The notes: generated by a model not told the origin, from the letters alone. 64,000 nt of DNA from Geobacter sp. OR-1 (GCF_000813145.1 NZ_BAZF01000004.1:1-64000), one strand, 5' to 3'. Shown: positions 1-9,941, numbered from the stretch's first letter. Numbers and translations are program-made.

Positions 1-2329
1 CCGTGCTCTTGGTGAGCACCAAACCAGTAAGGTCTTTCTTATCAACCGTCTGCACCAACGGGTCCGACATGGAGGCCGTATAGTTCGTGCTGCCGCTGTA
101 CGTTGCCGTGATATTCGAGCTCCCGGCCGGCAGGGTCGTTGTGGCAAGAACCGCTTTCCCGGTTGTTGTGTTGACAGCCACTGGCGCACCAAAGTTGACA
201 CCGCCTACCTTGAACTGAACCGTACCACTGGCTGTCGACGGCGTTACCGTGGCAGTCAGCGTCAAACTCTGACCATAGACCGACGGATTGAGATTTGATG
301 CCACGGCAACGCTTGTCGCTGCCTTGGTTACTGCTAAACTGCCAGCGACCGTCTTAAAGCTGTAATTGGCTGCCCCAATTGTCCCCAGTACGGGGGTGAT
401 GGCATAACTCCCCACAGCGCTAGACGCAGTCGCCGCGGTCGTGGTGGTCCCCAAGATCCCAGTGAGAACACTGCTGTCATCTCCATTCACGTAACCGGTG
501 ATGGTCGCCGTGAGTGCAGGATTGACCGTCCCGTATACCTTGCTCTTGTTGTCCGCAGTTACTGTCAGTACCGCCTTAGTCACTGCCTGGGTTATCGCTG
601 CAGAAGTCTTGTTCCCAACATTCGCATCGCCGCTGTACACTGCCGTTATGGCATAACTGCCTACCACCTTGACCACAGAAGCACTGGTGGCTACCCCATT
701 CACCAGGTCTACCGGTGCACCTTCATTTGCACCGTTGACCTTGAACTGGATCGTCCCGGTCGCTAACGCCGGCACTACTTTGGCCGTGAAGGTGACGGCA
801 CTGCCGTATGCGGCCGATAGCTTGCTGCTCGTGACTGTGACGCCAGACGAATAAGGGAGAATGGTCAGAGTTCCGTTTACCGGGGTAAATGCGTAGTTAA
901 CGGACTGGAGCCCTCCGACTGACGGGATGATATCGTAATCACCGGGAGCGCTTGATATTTCAGCTGTCGTGCTCATGGCCGGGGTGCCGGTAATGACCGT
1001 AGCGATCTGACCGTTTTTGAAACCGGCATACGTAAAGGTGAGAGCAGGATTCAGCTGTCCGTAAGGCCTGGACTTGTCATCCGCTCTCACGGCTATCAAT
1101 GCCTTGTTTACGGTCAGAGTTCCAGGGGTAAATTGAAACTGGTACCTGTCCGATACCAATGTGCCAAGAGCTGCATTTATGGTGTAATTTCCGACCAGGC
1201 TCGTCGCGGTTGCAACTGTAGTCAGCAGAGGGGCACCAGTCAGGACCGATGCATCCTCCCCGGCTACGAACCCGGTGTATGCGGGGACAAATACCGGATT
1301 GGTATCGCCGTATGCCCTGCTGGCAGGTTCGGCGGAAACCGTGAGTGGTGCCTTGTTCACCTTGATTATGACGGTCTTCGATACCGTTTCATAATTAACG
1401 CTGTCTGTCGGCGTACAAGTTACCGACAGGTCTTGGGAGCCGACCCCGAGGATAGCGCCCAAAGGTTGCGAATAGATACAGTTTCCCGGAAGAGGCGAAT
1501 TATCATGGGACAAGGTGGCATTGAGCTGAGCGCCACCCAAGGTGGTGCCGTAGGTGATATCGGCAGGAGTGGCCCAGTTGATCACCGGAACATGCTGGCC
1601 GGTAACGTCCCCCTGGCTGACGGCCCCGGTCCTCACCAGATAACTGACCGGAATAGACGAGTCGCCATCTTTGAGCGACACGGTTATGACATTGAAATCG
1701 TCTACGCCGACTACATAAAAAACCCCGCTGCCCGACGTGCTCGTGAGTAGAGTTGATGGTTCACCACTCTGTAAGCTTCCATAATAAACACTCGGAGGTG
1801 AGCCCTGTTGATTAAGAGTAGCAACCGATATCGTAGCACCACCCAAAGGATTCCCCAATGGGTTCAAGACGCGCCCTCTGATCACCCCATCCAGAAAGCG
1901 ATTATCCTGCGTAAGTGCAACCCAACCTTGAAGGGCATTCAAGTTAACCATATCCATAGCTATTGTGGCCGCAGCAGTTCCGCTGTCGATCAAAGCGCTG
2001 TACGAACTAAGACAACCGGCACAGCTCTCTCCCCCTACCTTGGCAGCAAAACGAATATCTGTAGGAATCCCGGAGACCGAGAAACTCCCTGAAACATCCG
2101 TGTTCGTGGTCGTATAATAGATTTCCTGCGGAGCGCTGGGTGTGAGGTCCGGCACCACAACGGAGACAGTTCCACCTTGCAAAGGGGTCAAATTCGGATT
2201 ATTGATCCTTCCTGACAGCGTTCGCGCCTCGCTAACCGAGGTGACGGCACTGATTATCAGGAACACCGAGCTAAACCAAAATAACTTGCGCAGCCCGGTG
2301 ATGTACTTCACATATTGAAACCTTCTCAT
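1..2329 (-). CDS. Secreted Ig-like repeat (MBG/Big_3) surface protein, partial
   Basis: The reading frame is open from an ATG at 2329 to the left edge, about 776 codons, so the C-terminus is missing. AGGAG at 2336-2340 supports this start over an in-frame ATG two codons earlier that abuts it. The N-terminus is a signal peptide (basic MRRFQYVKY, then a hydrophobic stretch ending near SEA). Next come two carboxypeptidase-regulatory-like modules (LSGRINNPN; RGRVLNPLGNPL), then from about residue 250 tandem Ig-like units of about 80-95 residues. Some are MBG/YDG type (NKAPLTVSAE, RAYGDTNP, DNKSKVYG) and some are Big_3 type (TGTIQFKVNGANEG, GTVQFKVGGVNFG, ATYSG). Such proteins are usually exported adhesins or cell-surface structural proteins. 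The domain types are clear. The function and anchoring mode are unknown because the C-terminus lies outside the window. Confidence 0.85.
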   Translation of the reverse strand, partial: MRRFQYVKYITGLRKLFWFSSVFLIISAVTSVSEARTLSGRINNPNLTPLQGGTVSVVVPDLTPSAPQEIYYTTTNTDVSGSFSVSGIPTDIRFAAKVGGESCAGCLSSYSALIDSGTAAATIAMDMVNLNALQGWVALTQDNRFLDGVIRGRVLNPLGNPLGGATISVATLNQQGSPPSVYYGSLQSGEPSTLLTSTSGSGVFYVVGVDDFNVITVSLKDGDSSIPVSYLVRTGAVSQGDVTGQHVPVINWATPADITYGTTLGGAQLNATLSHDNSPLPGNCIYSQPLGAILGVGSQDLSVTCTPTDSVNYETVSKTVIIKVNKAPLTVSAEPASRAYGDTNPVFVPAYTGFVAGEDASVLTGAPLLTTVATATSLVGNYTINAALGTLVSDRYQFQFTPGTLTVNKALIAVRADDKSRPYGQLNPALTFTYAGFKNGQIATVITGTPAMSTTAEISSAPGDYDIIPSVGGLQSVNYAFTPVNGTLTILPYSSGVTVTSSKLSAAYGSAVTFTAKVVPALATGTIQFKVNGANEGAPVDLVNGVATSASVVKVVGSYAITAVYSGDANVGNKTSAAITQAVTKAVLTVTADNKSKVYGTVNPALTATITGYVNGDDSSVLTGILGTTTTAATASSAVGSYAITPVLGTIGAANYSFKTVAGSLAVTKAATSVAVASNLNPSVYGQSLTLTATVTPSTASGTVQFKVGGVNFGAPVAVNTTTGKAVLATTTLPAGSSNITATYSGSTNYTASMSDPLVQTVDKKDLTGLVLTKST

Positions 2330-2653
2330 GGTCATCTCCTGTTAAATATGGGGAAAACGCGGAATCAAAAAGATCAGCTGATCAGTAATTGAACAGCTCG
2401 TTTCGTTTCTATTAACACTATGCCCCCAAACAAACCATCATCAACTCATTAAATAGGACCAGTAACAGATTAATATCATTGGGCGAACAATTGCCACATA
2501 AATCGAGCTGTTAACCTATCGATTTATCGCACAAACATGCTCAAATTAATTAAGCAAAAACAGAACCAAGTTTAATGAAATTATAAAGGTTTTATATTGG
2601 AGTCGCCGCCAATTTGGATTATGCTGTCGATCAGTAAAAACTTGGAGTGGGAA
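2330..2653. other. AT-rich divergent intergenic region
   Basis: This 324-bp region separates the divergent Ig-repeat gene and the phosphoribosyltransferase, so it must carry at least one promoter for each. It contains a perfect 12-bp palindrome, GATCAGCTGATC, at 2372-2383, close to the start of the Ig-repeat gene and possibly an operator. I saw no c-di-GMP riboswitch core and no RNA gene. No convincing -35/-10 pair could be chosen. Confidence 0.4.
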
Positions 2654-3259
2654 ATGACAATTGAAGAAGCGAACAAGGTGCTGCAGGATGCCGACCTCCT
2701 GGTCGGCGAGCGCGAAGTATCTGCCGCCATCGACAGGATGGCAATAGAGATCACATCTTGCCTGAAAGATGCCCTCCCTTTGGTCATCTGCGTCATGAAC
2801 GGCGGGCTCATCTTTGCCGGGCAGCTTCTGACCAGGCTGGTCTTCCCGCTTGAGCTTACCTACGTTCATGCCACACGATACGGTGCTGCAACCAGAGGTT
2901 CCAGCCTCAACTGGGTGTCTCGACCCGCACAGGACCTGCGCGACCGCACAGTCCTCCTGCTGGACGATATCCTGGACGAGGGGGTGACTCTGGCGGCAAT
3001 TGCGGAGTGGTGCCGTGAACAGGGGGCAGCCGATGTGATGCTCGCTGTCCTGGTTTATAAACGACACGACCGCAAGGTTTCGCCCGGTTTCCGAGCCGAC
3101 TTCACTGGCCTTGAAACGGAAGACCGCTTCCTATTCGGTTATGGACTTGATTTCCAAGGGTATTGGCGAAATGCACCGGGGATTTACGCTGTAAGAGGGG
3201 TAGAAACTGCCGGACTTCAGGAGAATATCCAGATAGATCACCCATGTTTGCCCGGATGA
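2654..3259 (+). CDS. Hypoxanthine/guanine-type phosphoribosyltransferase
   Basis: A 201-residue type I phosphoribosyltransferase. It is likely to convert hypoxanthine or guanine plus PRPP to the nucleotide in purine salvage. The PRPP-binding loop is clear (RTVLLLDDILDEGVTLAA, about residues 97-114), as is the VICVMNGGLIFAG segment that contacts pyrophosphate. The frame is open upstream to 2597, but I chose the ATG at 2654 because GGAG sits six to nine bases before it and the protein then begins MTIEEANKVL, as in other Hpt proteins. The length fits Hpt-family enzymes slightly over 180 residues. It stands alone, divergent from the surface protein and convergent with ahcY. The exact base specificity cannot be read from the sequence. 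Confidence 0.85.
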   Translation: MTIEEANKVLQDADLLVGEREVSAAIDRMAIEITSCLKDALPLVICVMNGGLIFAGQLLTRLVFPLELTYVHATRYGAATRGSSLNWVSRPAQDLRDRTVLLLDDILDEGVTLAAIAEWCREQGAADVMLAVLVYKRHDRKVSPGFRADFTGLETEDRFLFGYGLDFQGYWRNAPGIYAVRGVETAGLQENIQIDHPCLPG

Positions 3260-3304
3260 CCTAGCGGTCGAGACAATCACTCTGCACCCGCAGTCCATCA
3301 TCCG

Positions 3305-3340
3305 GAAAACGAAAACGGGCGGTATCTTGCGACACCGCCC
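3305..3340 (-). terminator. Rho-independent terminator after ahcY
   Basis: GGGCGGT (3317-3323) pairs with ACCGCCC (3334-3340). Read on the minus strand, the hairpin is followed by GTTTTCGTTTT, a terminator 26 bases past the ahcY stop. On the plus strand the following sequence is poor in T, so it is a weaker stop for the phosphoribosyltransferase. Confidence 0.75.
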
Positions 3341-3365
3341 TCATTAACTTTGGACTCCATGCGGA

Positions 3366-4760
3366 CTAATAGCGGTAATGCTCCGCCTTGTAGGGCCCCT
3401 CAACAGGGACTCCGATGTAGTCTGCCTGCTGCGGCGTCAGTGTGGAGAGCTGCACGTTCAGTTTTCGGAGCTGCAGCCGGGCCACCTTCTCGTCCAGATG
3501 CTTCGGCAGGGTGTAGACCCCCACCGGGTATCTGCCCGGATTGCAGAAGATCTCGATCTGAGCGATGGTCTGGTTGGCAAAGGAGGAGGACATAACGTAG
3601 CTGGGATGTCCGGTTGCGCACCCCAGGTTCACCAGCCTTCCCTTGGCCAGCAGGATGATCCGATTGCCGGAAGGGAGGATAATGTGATCCACCTGGGGCT
3701 TGATCTCTTCCCACTGGTACTTCTCTATGCTCGCCACATCAATTTCATTATCAAAGTGGCCGATGTTGCAGACAATGGCCTGATCCTTCATCCTGATCAG
3801 GTGCTCATGGGTGATGACATGGAAGTTGCCGGTACAGGTAACGAAGATGTCGGCCTTGTCCGCTGCATACTCCATGGTCACTACCCGGTACCCTTCCATG
3901 GCAGCCTGCAGGGCACAGATCGGGTCGATCTCTGTTACCCAGACCTGGGCCGACAGCGCCCGCAGCGCCTGTGCCGACCCTTTGCCCACGTCGCCGTAAC
4001 CGCAGACCACGGCAACCTTACCAGCCACCATAACATCGGTAGCCCGCTTGATTCCGTCCACCAGCGATTCACGGCAGCCATACAGGTTGTCGAACTTTGA
4101 TTTGGTCACAGAGTCGTTGACATTGATGGCCGGGAACCGAAGTTCTCCACGCTCATGCATCTGGTAGAGGCGGTGCACGCCGGTGGTGGTCTCCTCAGTC
4201 ACCCCTTTAATCCGGGCGATGCGCGTAGAATACCAGGTCGGATCGGTTGCAAGCTTTTTCCTGATTGCGGCAAAGAGAATAGTCTCCTCTTCTGAGCCGG
4301 GATTGGCTAGCACTGAACTATCTTTTTCCGCCCTGGTGCCCAGATGGAGGAGCAGGGTGGCATCGCCGCCGTCGTCCAGGATCATGTTGGAAAAGCCGCC
4401 GTCGGGCCATTCGAAAATCTTGTGAGTATAGTCCCAATAATCGACCAGGGTTTCGCCCTTTACCGCGAAAACTGGCACGCCGGCCTGTGCAATTGCAGCC
4501 GCGGCGTGATCCTGGGTAGAGAATATGTTGCACGACGCCCAGCGGACCTCTGCCCCCAAGGCAGTCAGGGTTTCGATGAGTACTGCGGTCTGGATGGTCA
4601 TGTGCAGCGAGCCGGTGATCCGCGCCCCCTTCAGCGGCTGCGTCGCGGCAAACTCCTCGCGAATGGCCATCAAACCGGGCATCTCGGTCTCGGCGATCCT
4701 GATCTCTTTTCTCCCCCACTCTGCCAGTGAGAGACCTGCTATGATGAAATCCTGTGACAT
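3366..4760 (-). CDS. ahcY: S-adenosylhomocysteine hydrolase (adenosylhomocysteinase)
   Basis: A cytosolic NAD-dependent enzyme that splits S-adenosylhomocysteine into adenosine and homocysteine, completing the activated methyl cycle that begins with metK, also in this window. At 464 residues it has the usual bacterial length. Visible motifs are the substrate-binding [12 protein letters not shown] near residue 48, [13 protein letters not shown] with the catalytic Lys/Asp region, the Rossmann NAD loop [12 protein letters not shown], and the C-terminal [10 protein letters not shown] that closes over NAD. The ATG at 4760 follows AGGAGAAGATAA. I looked in the 5' region for an SAH or SAM riboswitch and saw none; a small palindrome is listed separately. 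It is monocistronic, with a terminator on each side. Confidence 0.97.
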   Translation of the reverse strand: MSQDFIIAGLSLAEWGRKEIRIAETEMPGLMAIREEFAATQPLKGARITGSLHMTIQTAVLIETLTALGAEVRWASCNIFSTQDHAAAAIAQAGVPVFAVKGETLVDYWDYTHKIFEWPDGGFSNMILDDGGDATLLLHLGTRAEKDSSVLANPGSEEETILFAAIRKKLATDPTWYSTRIARIKGVTEETTTGVHRLYQMHERGELRFPAINVNDSVTKSKFDNLYGCRESLVDGIKRATDVMVAGKVAVVCGYGDVGKGSAQALRALSAQVWVTEIDPICALQAAMEGYRVVTMEYAADKADIFVTCTGNFHVITHEHLIRMKDQAIVCNIGHFDNEIDVASIEKYQWEEIKPQVDHIILPSGNRIILLAKGRLVNLGCATGHPSYVMSSSFANQTIAQIEIFCNPGRYPVGVYTLPKHLDEKVARLQLRKLNVQLSTLTPQQADYIGVPVEGPYKAEHYRY

Positions 4761-4783
4761 TTATCTTCTCCTATGAAAGAAAT

Positions 4784-4796
4784 CTGCAAATTGCAG
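4784..4796. promoter_or_regulatory. 13-bp palindrome in the ahcY leader
   Basis: CTGCAA-A-TTGCAG is a perfect inverted repeat 23 bases upstream of the ahcY start codon, in the leader. It could be an operator or a small RNA hairpin. No binding protein can be assigned, and a chance palindrome in an AT-rich leader is possible. Confidence 0.3.
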
Positions 4797-4850
4797 CTTG
4801 AATATGTACTACGAGGCAGCTTTATTTGCAAGTTGTTCGATAAGAGTGAA

Positions 4851-4882
4851 CAAAAAAGGGGAAGTTCCGGAGAACTCCCCCC
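4851..4882 (-). terminator. Terminator after the mcp gene
   Basis: On the plus strand GGGGAAGTTC pairs with GAACTCCCC across a CGGA loop with one bulged base (about 4858-4880). On the minus strand the hairpin is followed by TTTTTTG. It lies about 25 bases past the chemoreceptor stop. Confidence 0.75.
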
Positions 4883-4907
4883 GTGAAGGGTTAAAGATTG
4901 GTGAGAA

Positions 4908-6875
4908 TTACCCCTTATGACCCTCCAGCCGGTCGAGTATGGCGATTAGCTTCAAGGAAGTGTCGGTCATTTCGCCGCAGAGGTCTGAGGCACGCACCCT
5001 ATCGCCGGAATTATATGCAATCACCGCCTGTTTGCCCAGTTCGTGGACCTTGGCATGGGGAGCATCAATCTCCCTGTAAGCAGGAGAAGACCCGCAGGTC
5101 TCCTGCCCCTTTGTCTGGCACCACTTGCCGAATGCACAGGTCAGGTGGGTGGGGAGGGCATTGGGGTCAACCTTCCTGAAACCGTCAAGATGAGCCTTGA
5201 TCTTTCCGACAAAGAGCATATGTGCGCTCTTGGCCCGATTAAGGACCATGGACAGGTCTTCATCGACCCTGAATTTTGCCAGTATGGCCATAAGTTCCTC
5301 GGACAGGGCAAGCAGCTCATTAGACGACCTGGCAGCTTCATGCGATCCGGATGAGGTCTTGCGGGCAATCTCGGTGATATCAAGGATGTTGCCGGATATT
5401 TCCGAAGTGGTAGCCGTCTGTTCCTCGGCCGCAGTGGCAATCTGGCTGATCTGAAGGTTTACCGAGTTGATCTGGTCGAGAATCCCCTGGAGGGCTTCAC
5501 CGGAACGGACGGCGTCAGAAGAGCCTTTTTCAACCTCATGCACCCCCTGCTCCATCGATTCCACCGCACTTTTAGTTTCGCTCTGAATACTTTTTATCAT
5601 TACGCTTATCTCGTTCGTCGCTTTGGTAGTACGTTCGGCCAAAGCCCTCACCTCGTCGGCAACAACGGCAAAGCCTCGCCCCTGCTCACCGGCTCTGGCC
5701 GCTTCAATTGCCGCATTCAGAGCAAGCAGGTTGGTCTGATCAGCAATATCCTGGATAGTCCCGACAATTGCGCCGATTTGGTCCGAACGCGCTCCGAGAC
5801 TGTCAACGGTCGTAGCGGCATTGCGTACCATTCCGGCAATGCGATTCATCCCGGCAACAGTCTCCTGAACAATCAACGAACCTTCCGCCGCAACCTTTGT
5901 GGCAACAGATCCCCCTTCAGCGGCCTGCATACAGTTTTGGGCAATGTCGTTGGAAGTGGCTGACATCTCTTCGCTGGCAGTCGCAACAGTCGCTGCCTGG
6001 GCGGCAAGGGCATCGGACTCCTTTGTGATCGCCTCGGCAAGGATATGAACCTTGTTGGAGCTTATGACAACCTTGATACTGTCTTTGATAACATTCCTGA
6101 CAATATCATGCAGTTTCTCCACAAACTGGTCGATATATCCACCAAGCGCACCGAGTTCGTCCTTCCCTTCATACCCAACCTTTTTCGTGAGATCACCTTC
6201 ACCCTGCGCCATCTCTTTCACTATGGCAACCATCGCACTCACCGGTATAATGATGGAGCGATAGATGAACCCCGCCATGCCGAACTGTATCAGAATACCG
6301 AAAAATCCAATGACAAGAGATTTTGTGATCGTACTCCGTATCAAACTATTCAGATCTTGCTCGATCTGCTTCTCCCTTTTTTTCAATAGCTCCAGCATCT
6401 TGAAGGTCGATTCCCGTATTATGGTCACGTGCCTATTCATATCCCTCTCAAGTGCCGCCACTTCGGGAGTTACGGCATTGGAACTCTTGAGCACCGGGAC
6501 AACTTTGGAATCAAATGTGGCAATTATCTCCTTGACGCTGGTGCGCGTCTCCTGGGCCAAGGCCTTCTCCTCAGCTGACTTTACCGCCTTGTCCATCTCG
6601 TCGAGCCGCTTCAGGTTACGCTCCTTGAAATCCGGCCATTCCTTTTCCAGCTTATTAAAATCCCTGGTAATGATTATCTGGGCTGTGCCCCAATAGAAAG
6701 AGAGGCCGGATCTTGCCGCCGTCGAAATTGTCAGAGTGTCTTCGGCACACTTGGCAACCTCTTCCTGCAACCCGATAATCCTTCTCAGGTCTGCATAGTT
6801 CACGGCAATAATCGTTGCGATGATTAACAGGGAAATAACCGCATTCAGAAGCAACTTCGACTTGATGGTCCCCAT
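4908..6875 (-). CDS. Methyl-accepting chemotaxis protein with C-terminal CZB zinc-binding domain
   Basis: A 655-residue inner-membrane chemoreceptor. Transmembrane helix 1 is at about residues 7-26, a periplasmic helical sensor runs to about 180, and helix 2 is at about 185-210, followed by a HAMP region and a cytoplasmic coiled coil. The conserved signalling hairpin tip is intact ([20 protein letters not shown]). Residues about 546-655 form a chemoreceptor zinc-binding (CZB) domain with the expected ligands: H552, C580 in [10 protein letters not shown], and H607/H611 in APHAKVH. CZB domains are known to bind zinc and, in some receptors, to sense hypochlorous acid. Here the ligand is inferred only. 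GGGGGAGC precedes the ATG. It is flanked by terminators and has no che neighbours. Confidence 0.93.
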   Translation of the reverse strand: MGTIKSKLLLNAVISLLIIATIIAVNYADLRRIIGLQEEVAKCAEDTLTISTAARSGLSFYWGTAQIIITRDFNKLEKEWPDFKERNLKRLDEMDKAVKSAEEKALAQETRTSVKEIIATFDSKVVPVLKSSNAVTPEVAALERDMNRHVTIIRESTFKMLELLKKREKQIEQDLNSLIRSTITKSLVIGFFGILIQFGMAGFIYRSIIIPVSAMVAIVKEMAQGEGDLTKKVGYEGKDELGALGGYIDQFVEKLHDIVRNVIKDSIKVVISSNKVHILAEAITKESDALAAQAATVATASEEMSATSNDIAQNCMQAAEGGSVATKVAAEGSLIVQETVAGMNRIAGMVRNAATTVDSLGARSDQIGAIVGTIQDIADQTNLLALNAAIEAARAGEQGRGFAVVADEVRALAERTTKATNEISVMIKSIQSETKSAVESMEQGVHEVEKGSSDAVRSGEALQGILDQINSVNLQISQIATAAEEQTATTSEISGNILDITEIARKTSSGSHEAARSSNELLALSEELMAILAKFRVDEDLSMVLNRAKSAHMLFVGKIKAHLDGFRKVDPNALPTHLTCAFGKWCQTKGQETCGSSPAYREIDAPHAKVHELGKQAVIAYNSGDRVRASDLCGEMTDTSLKLIAILDRLEGHKG

Positions 6876-6952
6876 AAAGCTCCCCCCTTATGTCAATACA
6901 CACTAAAACTTTGGTACATTATACCAACAATTTGTATTATTTCCCGTCGGCA

Positions 6953-6979
6953 CAAAAAAAACCGGAGGTATCCCCCCGG
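6953..6979 (-). terminator. Terminator after the nitronate monooxygenase-like gene
   Basis: CCGGAGG pairs with CCCCCGG (about 6962-6979). On the minus strand the hairpin is followed by a run of T (A-tract 6953-6961 on plus). It sits 43 bases past the stop at 7023. Confidence 0.75.
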
Positions 6980-7022
6980 CTTCCATGCCCATGCCTCAAA
7001 CATGCAAATTGATTTTTAAATA

Positions 7023-8111
7023 TCAGGCGGCCACAGCCTCCTCAGCTGCTTCCACTCCGAACAGTTCGTCGAATATCTCCTGAACCGTGGTGATCCGGTC
7101 GGCCTTCCAGGCATTGGTGCCGCAGAAGACCAACCCGCTCCCGACATCCCCCTTCTGGGCACGATCCAGGGACTTCACGATGCAAAACCTTTCGCCTGAC
7201 TCCTTGAAGGAACACTTCTTGAGGCAGCCGTTGTCGCAGACTGTATGCTGGAGCTGGTCATAAATGACGATATCATCCTGGTTCTTAAGGATTGCCCGAC
7301 CAGGGAGACCGGCAGGACTCATAATCAGCCCGATATCCTCCTGGCGGCAGTCCAGGTATGCCTGCTTGAACTCCGGGGCAGCGTCGCACTCGACAGTCGG
7401 CACGAAACGGCTGGCCATCTGAACCCCGTCGGCACCCTGCTCAAGAGCATGCAGCAGATCCGCCCGATCCCACACTCCACCCGCTGCTATCACCGGCACA
7501 TGTACGCCGTATTCCGCAATAAAGAACTCTTTTACGCCACGAACCGTGGCATACTGGTCATAAGTCCCGTTACCGATGTTTTCCATCTTCTCGCCGAGGT
7601 GGCCTCCGGCAGTATCGGGATCCTCGACAACAACGGCATCCGGAAGACGGCTGAACCCCTTGTCCCATTTTTTTGCTATCAGCTGCGCGGCCTTTACCGA
7701 TGAAACGATCGGAACCAGCGCCACATCAGGGGCATGGGCGGTGAGCCCGGGAAGACTAAGCGGCAAACCGGCGCCACAGATGATCACCTTGGCGCCACCT
7801 TCAATGGCAGCCTTTACCAGATCCTCGTAATCGGAAAGCGCCACCATGACGTTCACACCAACAACCCCGTCAGGGGCTATACGGCAGGCCTTCTCGACCT
7901 CATCACGCAATGCCTGGAGATCGGCCTTGAGGTAATTATTCCCGTTAAACCGTTCACTGCCAAGGGCAATGCCTGCCGCGGCAACAATTCCGACCCCGCC
8001 GCAACGGGCAACATGGCCGGCCAATGATCCACCGGAGATCCGTACCCCCATCCCCCCCTGGATCAACGGATAACGCACCTCATATTTCCCTATCTTCAGC
8101 GGCTTCACCAT
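7023..8111 (-). CDS. Nitronate monooxygenase / NPD-family FMN-dependent oxidoreductase
   Basis: About 362 residues with an FMN-binding TIM barrel of the 2-nitropropane dioxygenase family. Visible signatures are YPLIQGGMGVRISGG at the N-terminus, the IICGAGLPLSLPG strand-loop, the phosphate-binding VIAAGGVWD, and DGVQMASRF. Enzymes of this family oxidise alkyl nitronates, but many members have other flavin-linked roles, so the substrate is open. A C-terminal cysteine-rich segment (CDNGCLKKCSF) is typical of the longer anaerobe-type members and could bind metal. The frame extends upstream to 8285, but AGAGGGGG lies nine bases before the ATG at 8111, and the extra residues overlap the divergent kinase gene. 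An ATG three codons earlier (8120) is also possible. Confidence 0.82.
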   Translation of the reverse strand: MVKPLKIGKYEVRYPLIQGGMGVRISGGSLAGHVARCGGVGIVAAAGIALGSERFNGNNYLKADLQALRDEVEKACRIAPDGVVGVNVMVALSDYEDLVKAAIEGGAKVIICGAGLPLSLPGLTAHAPDVALVPIVSSVKAAQLIAKKWDKGFSRLPDAVVVEDPDTAGGHLGEKMENIGNGTYDQYATVRGVKEFFIAEYGVHVPVIAAGGVWDRADLLHALEQGADGVQMASRFVPTVECDAAPEFKQAYLDCRQEDIGLIMSPAGLPGRAILKNQDDIVIYDQLQHTVCDNGCLKKCSFKESGERFCIVKSLDRAQKGDVGSGLVFCGTNAWKADRITTVQEIFDELFGVEAAEEAVAA

Positions 8112-8235
8112 CCCATCCATCCCCCTCTCAGTTCGGTTCCGTATGTTAACAGTACCAGAATGCCGGGGGATGGTATGTAATAGAAATGTAAAAGCTCGGC
8201 TTGCGGATTGCCGCCTATGGTGGTACACAGAGACC

Positions 8236-9174
8236 ATGCGCTGGTACAGGAAACTTTTCAGCCCGATTATTACCTTCATCGGCATTCAACTTGTGTGGGT
8301 GCTGGTCGTCGTGTTCTGGATTTACTGGTTCGTCGGACGGCACAAAGAGTTCAGGGCCATTGCAGAGCGCTACCGTCCCGATATTGCCATGAGGGGGATG
8401 GACTGGATCGTCCTGGTAGAGGGGTTGCTCCTTCTCATCGTGATCCTGGTCGGAGTGTATGTGCTGTTCCTGCTCTGGAGGCGTCAGTCGAATCTCTACA
8501 CGCAGCAGAAAAGCTATATCTCGCAGGTCACCCATGAGTTGAAGTCTCCTCTTGCCTCCATTCAGCTCCATCTCGAAACGATACGCCTGCGCAACCCTTC
8601 GCCGGAAAAATTGGAGCGGTTTCTCGACACCATGCTTGCCGACACCGACAGGCTTCATACCCTCATCAACAATCTTCTCATGGCCGCAAGGCTCGAGGAC
8701 CGTCGCCGCGCCACATCACTGCACCAGATCAATTTCTCGGAATTCGTCAGCCAGTACCTTGACCGCAAGCGGCCGGCGCTGCCGGAAGGGGGAAGCCTTT
8801 CACTTGACATCGAGGAGGATATCCACGTTGCCGTTGACTCGGAGGGGATGGAATCCGTGCTGAGAAACCTGTTCGAGAATGCCCTCCTCTATTCGCCGGT
8901 CTCGCCCGAGATCAAGGTAACGCTGAAGCGGACTGCCAGCAGCTGCACTCTGACCTTCCAGGACAACGGCATGGGGATTGAGCCGAAATACCTGAAAAAG
9001 ATCTTCCGGAAGTTTTTCAGGGTGCGGCTACCGGGAGAGAACATCAGGGGAACCGGTCTGGGGCTGTATATCGTAAAGCAGGTGGTGACCGAGCATGATG
9101 GGAAGGTGGAGGCATTCAGCGAAGGGATCGGCAAGGGGTGCAGGTTTGTCATCACCCTGCCGCTGTCCGAGTGA
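8236..9174 (+). CDS. Membrane sensor histidine kinase
   Basis: A 313-residue inner-membrane histidine kinase. Two transmembrane helices (about 11-33 and 58-80) bracket a very short periplasmic loop, so the signal is probably read in or near the membrane. The HisKA phosphoacceptor is H100 in SQVTHELKSPLAS. The ATPase domain shows the N box (NLFENALLY), the G1 box (FQDNGMGIEPKY), an F box and the G2 box (GTGLGLYIV). The frame is open from 8143, but the ATG at 8236 gives the normal basic-then-hydrophobic N-terminus; its ribosome site is weak. The response regulator follows 15 bases downstream, so the two form an operon. The stimulus is unknown. Confidence 0.92.
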   Translation: MRWYRKLFSPIITFIGIQLVWVLVVVFWIYWFVGRHKEFRAIAERYRPDIAMRGMDWIVLVEGLLLLIVILVGVYVLFLLWRRQSNLYTQQKSYISQVTHELKSPLASIQLHLETIRLRNPSPEKLERFLDTMLADTDRLHTLINNLLMAARLEDRRRATSLHQINFSEFVSQYLDRKRPALPEGGSLSLDIEEDIHVAVDSEGMESVLRNLFENALLYSPVSPEIKVTLKRTASSCTLTFQDNGMGIEPKYLKKIFRKFFRVRLPGENIRGTGLGLYIVKQVVTEHDGKVEAFSEGIGKGCRFVITLPLSE

Positions 9175-9189
9175 AAGGGGCTCATTCCT

Positions 9190-9891
9190 ATGGCCGATGA
9201 CAAGCCTCACGTCCTGCTGGTGGAGGACGAGATAAACCTCGCACGCGGGATCTGCTTCAACCTGGAGATGGAAGAGTATCGCGTCAGTCACGTCGAGAGC
9301 GGTGAAGAGGCGCTAGAACGGCTGCGGGTGGACCGCTTCTCGCTGGTTATCCTTGATGTGATGCTTCCCGGCATGGATGGCTTTGCGGTCTGCCGCGAGA
9401 TCCGCAAAACAGACACAAAAGTGCCGGTCCTCATCCTCACAGCCCGTTCCGACGAGGGGGACCGGATTACCGGGCTCGAAAGCGGCGCCGACGACTACCT
9501 GACCAAACCGTTCAGTCTCAACGAATTCCTGCTTCGGGTCAAGGGAATGCTCAGGCGTTCCTCCTGGTATCGCCCGGATCCGGTGGAGGAGGCCTACCGC
9601 TTCGGGGATAACGAGGTGTTCCTCCTCTCCTACCATGCCCGCACCGCGCAGGGAGAGGTAGACCTGACCGATCTGGAGGTGAGAATGCTCGCACTCTTCT
9701 TCCAGAAGGAGGGGGAGGCAGTACCGAGAAAAGAGCTGTTGGAGCGAGTCTGGGGGTATGCTACCGACGCCGAGACCAGGACACTTGACAATTTCATCGT
9801 CCGGCTCCGGAAATACTTCGAGCCAGACCCGGCAAACCCGGTCTATTTCCAGACCGTAAGAGGTGTGGGGTACCGGTTCTCGCGGCGCTAG
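9190..9891 (+). CDS. OmpR-family response regulator
   Basis: A 233-residue DNA-binding regulator paired with the kinase just upstream. The receiver domain (about 1-120) has the acidic pocket VEDE, the phosphoacceptor D56 in LVILDVMLPGMDG, and the lysine in YLTKPFSLNE. The winged-helix domain ends with the usual TVRGVGYRFSRR. A spaced AAAGGGG precedes the ATG. A bidirectional terminator hairpin follows. Target genes cannot be inferred, although autoregulation would be usual for the family. Confidence 0.93.
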   Translation: MADDKPHVLLVEDEINLARGICFNLEMEEYRVSHVESGEEALERLRVDRFSLVILDVMLPGMDGFAVCREIRKTDTKVPVLILTARSDEGDRITGLESGADDYLTKPFSLNEFLLRVKGMLRRSSWYRPDPVEEAYRFGDNEVFLLSYHARTAQGEVDLTDLEVRMLALFFQKEGEAVPRKELLERVWGYATDAETRTLDNFIVRLRKYFEPDPANPVYFQTVRGVGYRFSRR

Positions 9892-9910
9892 GGGAGAAGG
9901 ATAAATTCAG

Positions 9911-9941
9911 CAAAAAAGGCCGGAGGATTGCTCCCCCGGCC
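9911..9941 (-). terminator. Bidirectional terminator between regulator and metK
   Basis: GGCCGGAGG (9918-9926) pairs with CTCCCCCGGCC (9931-9941). On the minus strand the hairpin is followed by TTTTTT, so it ends metK. On the plus strand the downstream tract ATTGTGTTTGTT is weaker but can serve the convergent regulator. Confidence 0.75.

Noticed and set aside
4761-4907. SAH or SAM riboswitch in the ahcY leader
   Set aside because: No conserved core (such as GAGGAGCG with the matching 3' pairing) is seen. Only a short palindrome is present.
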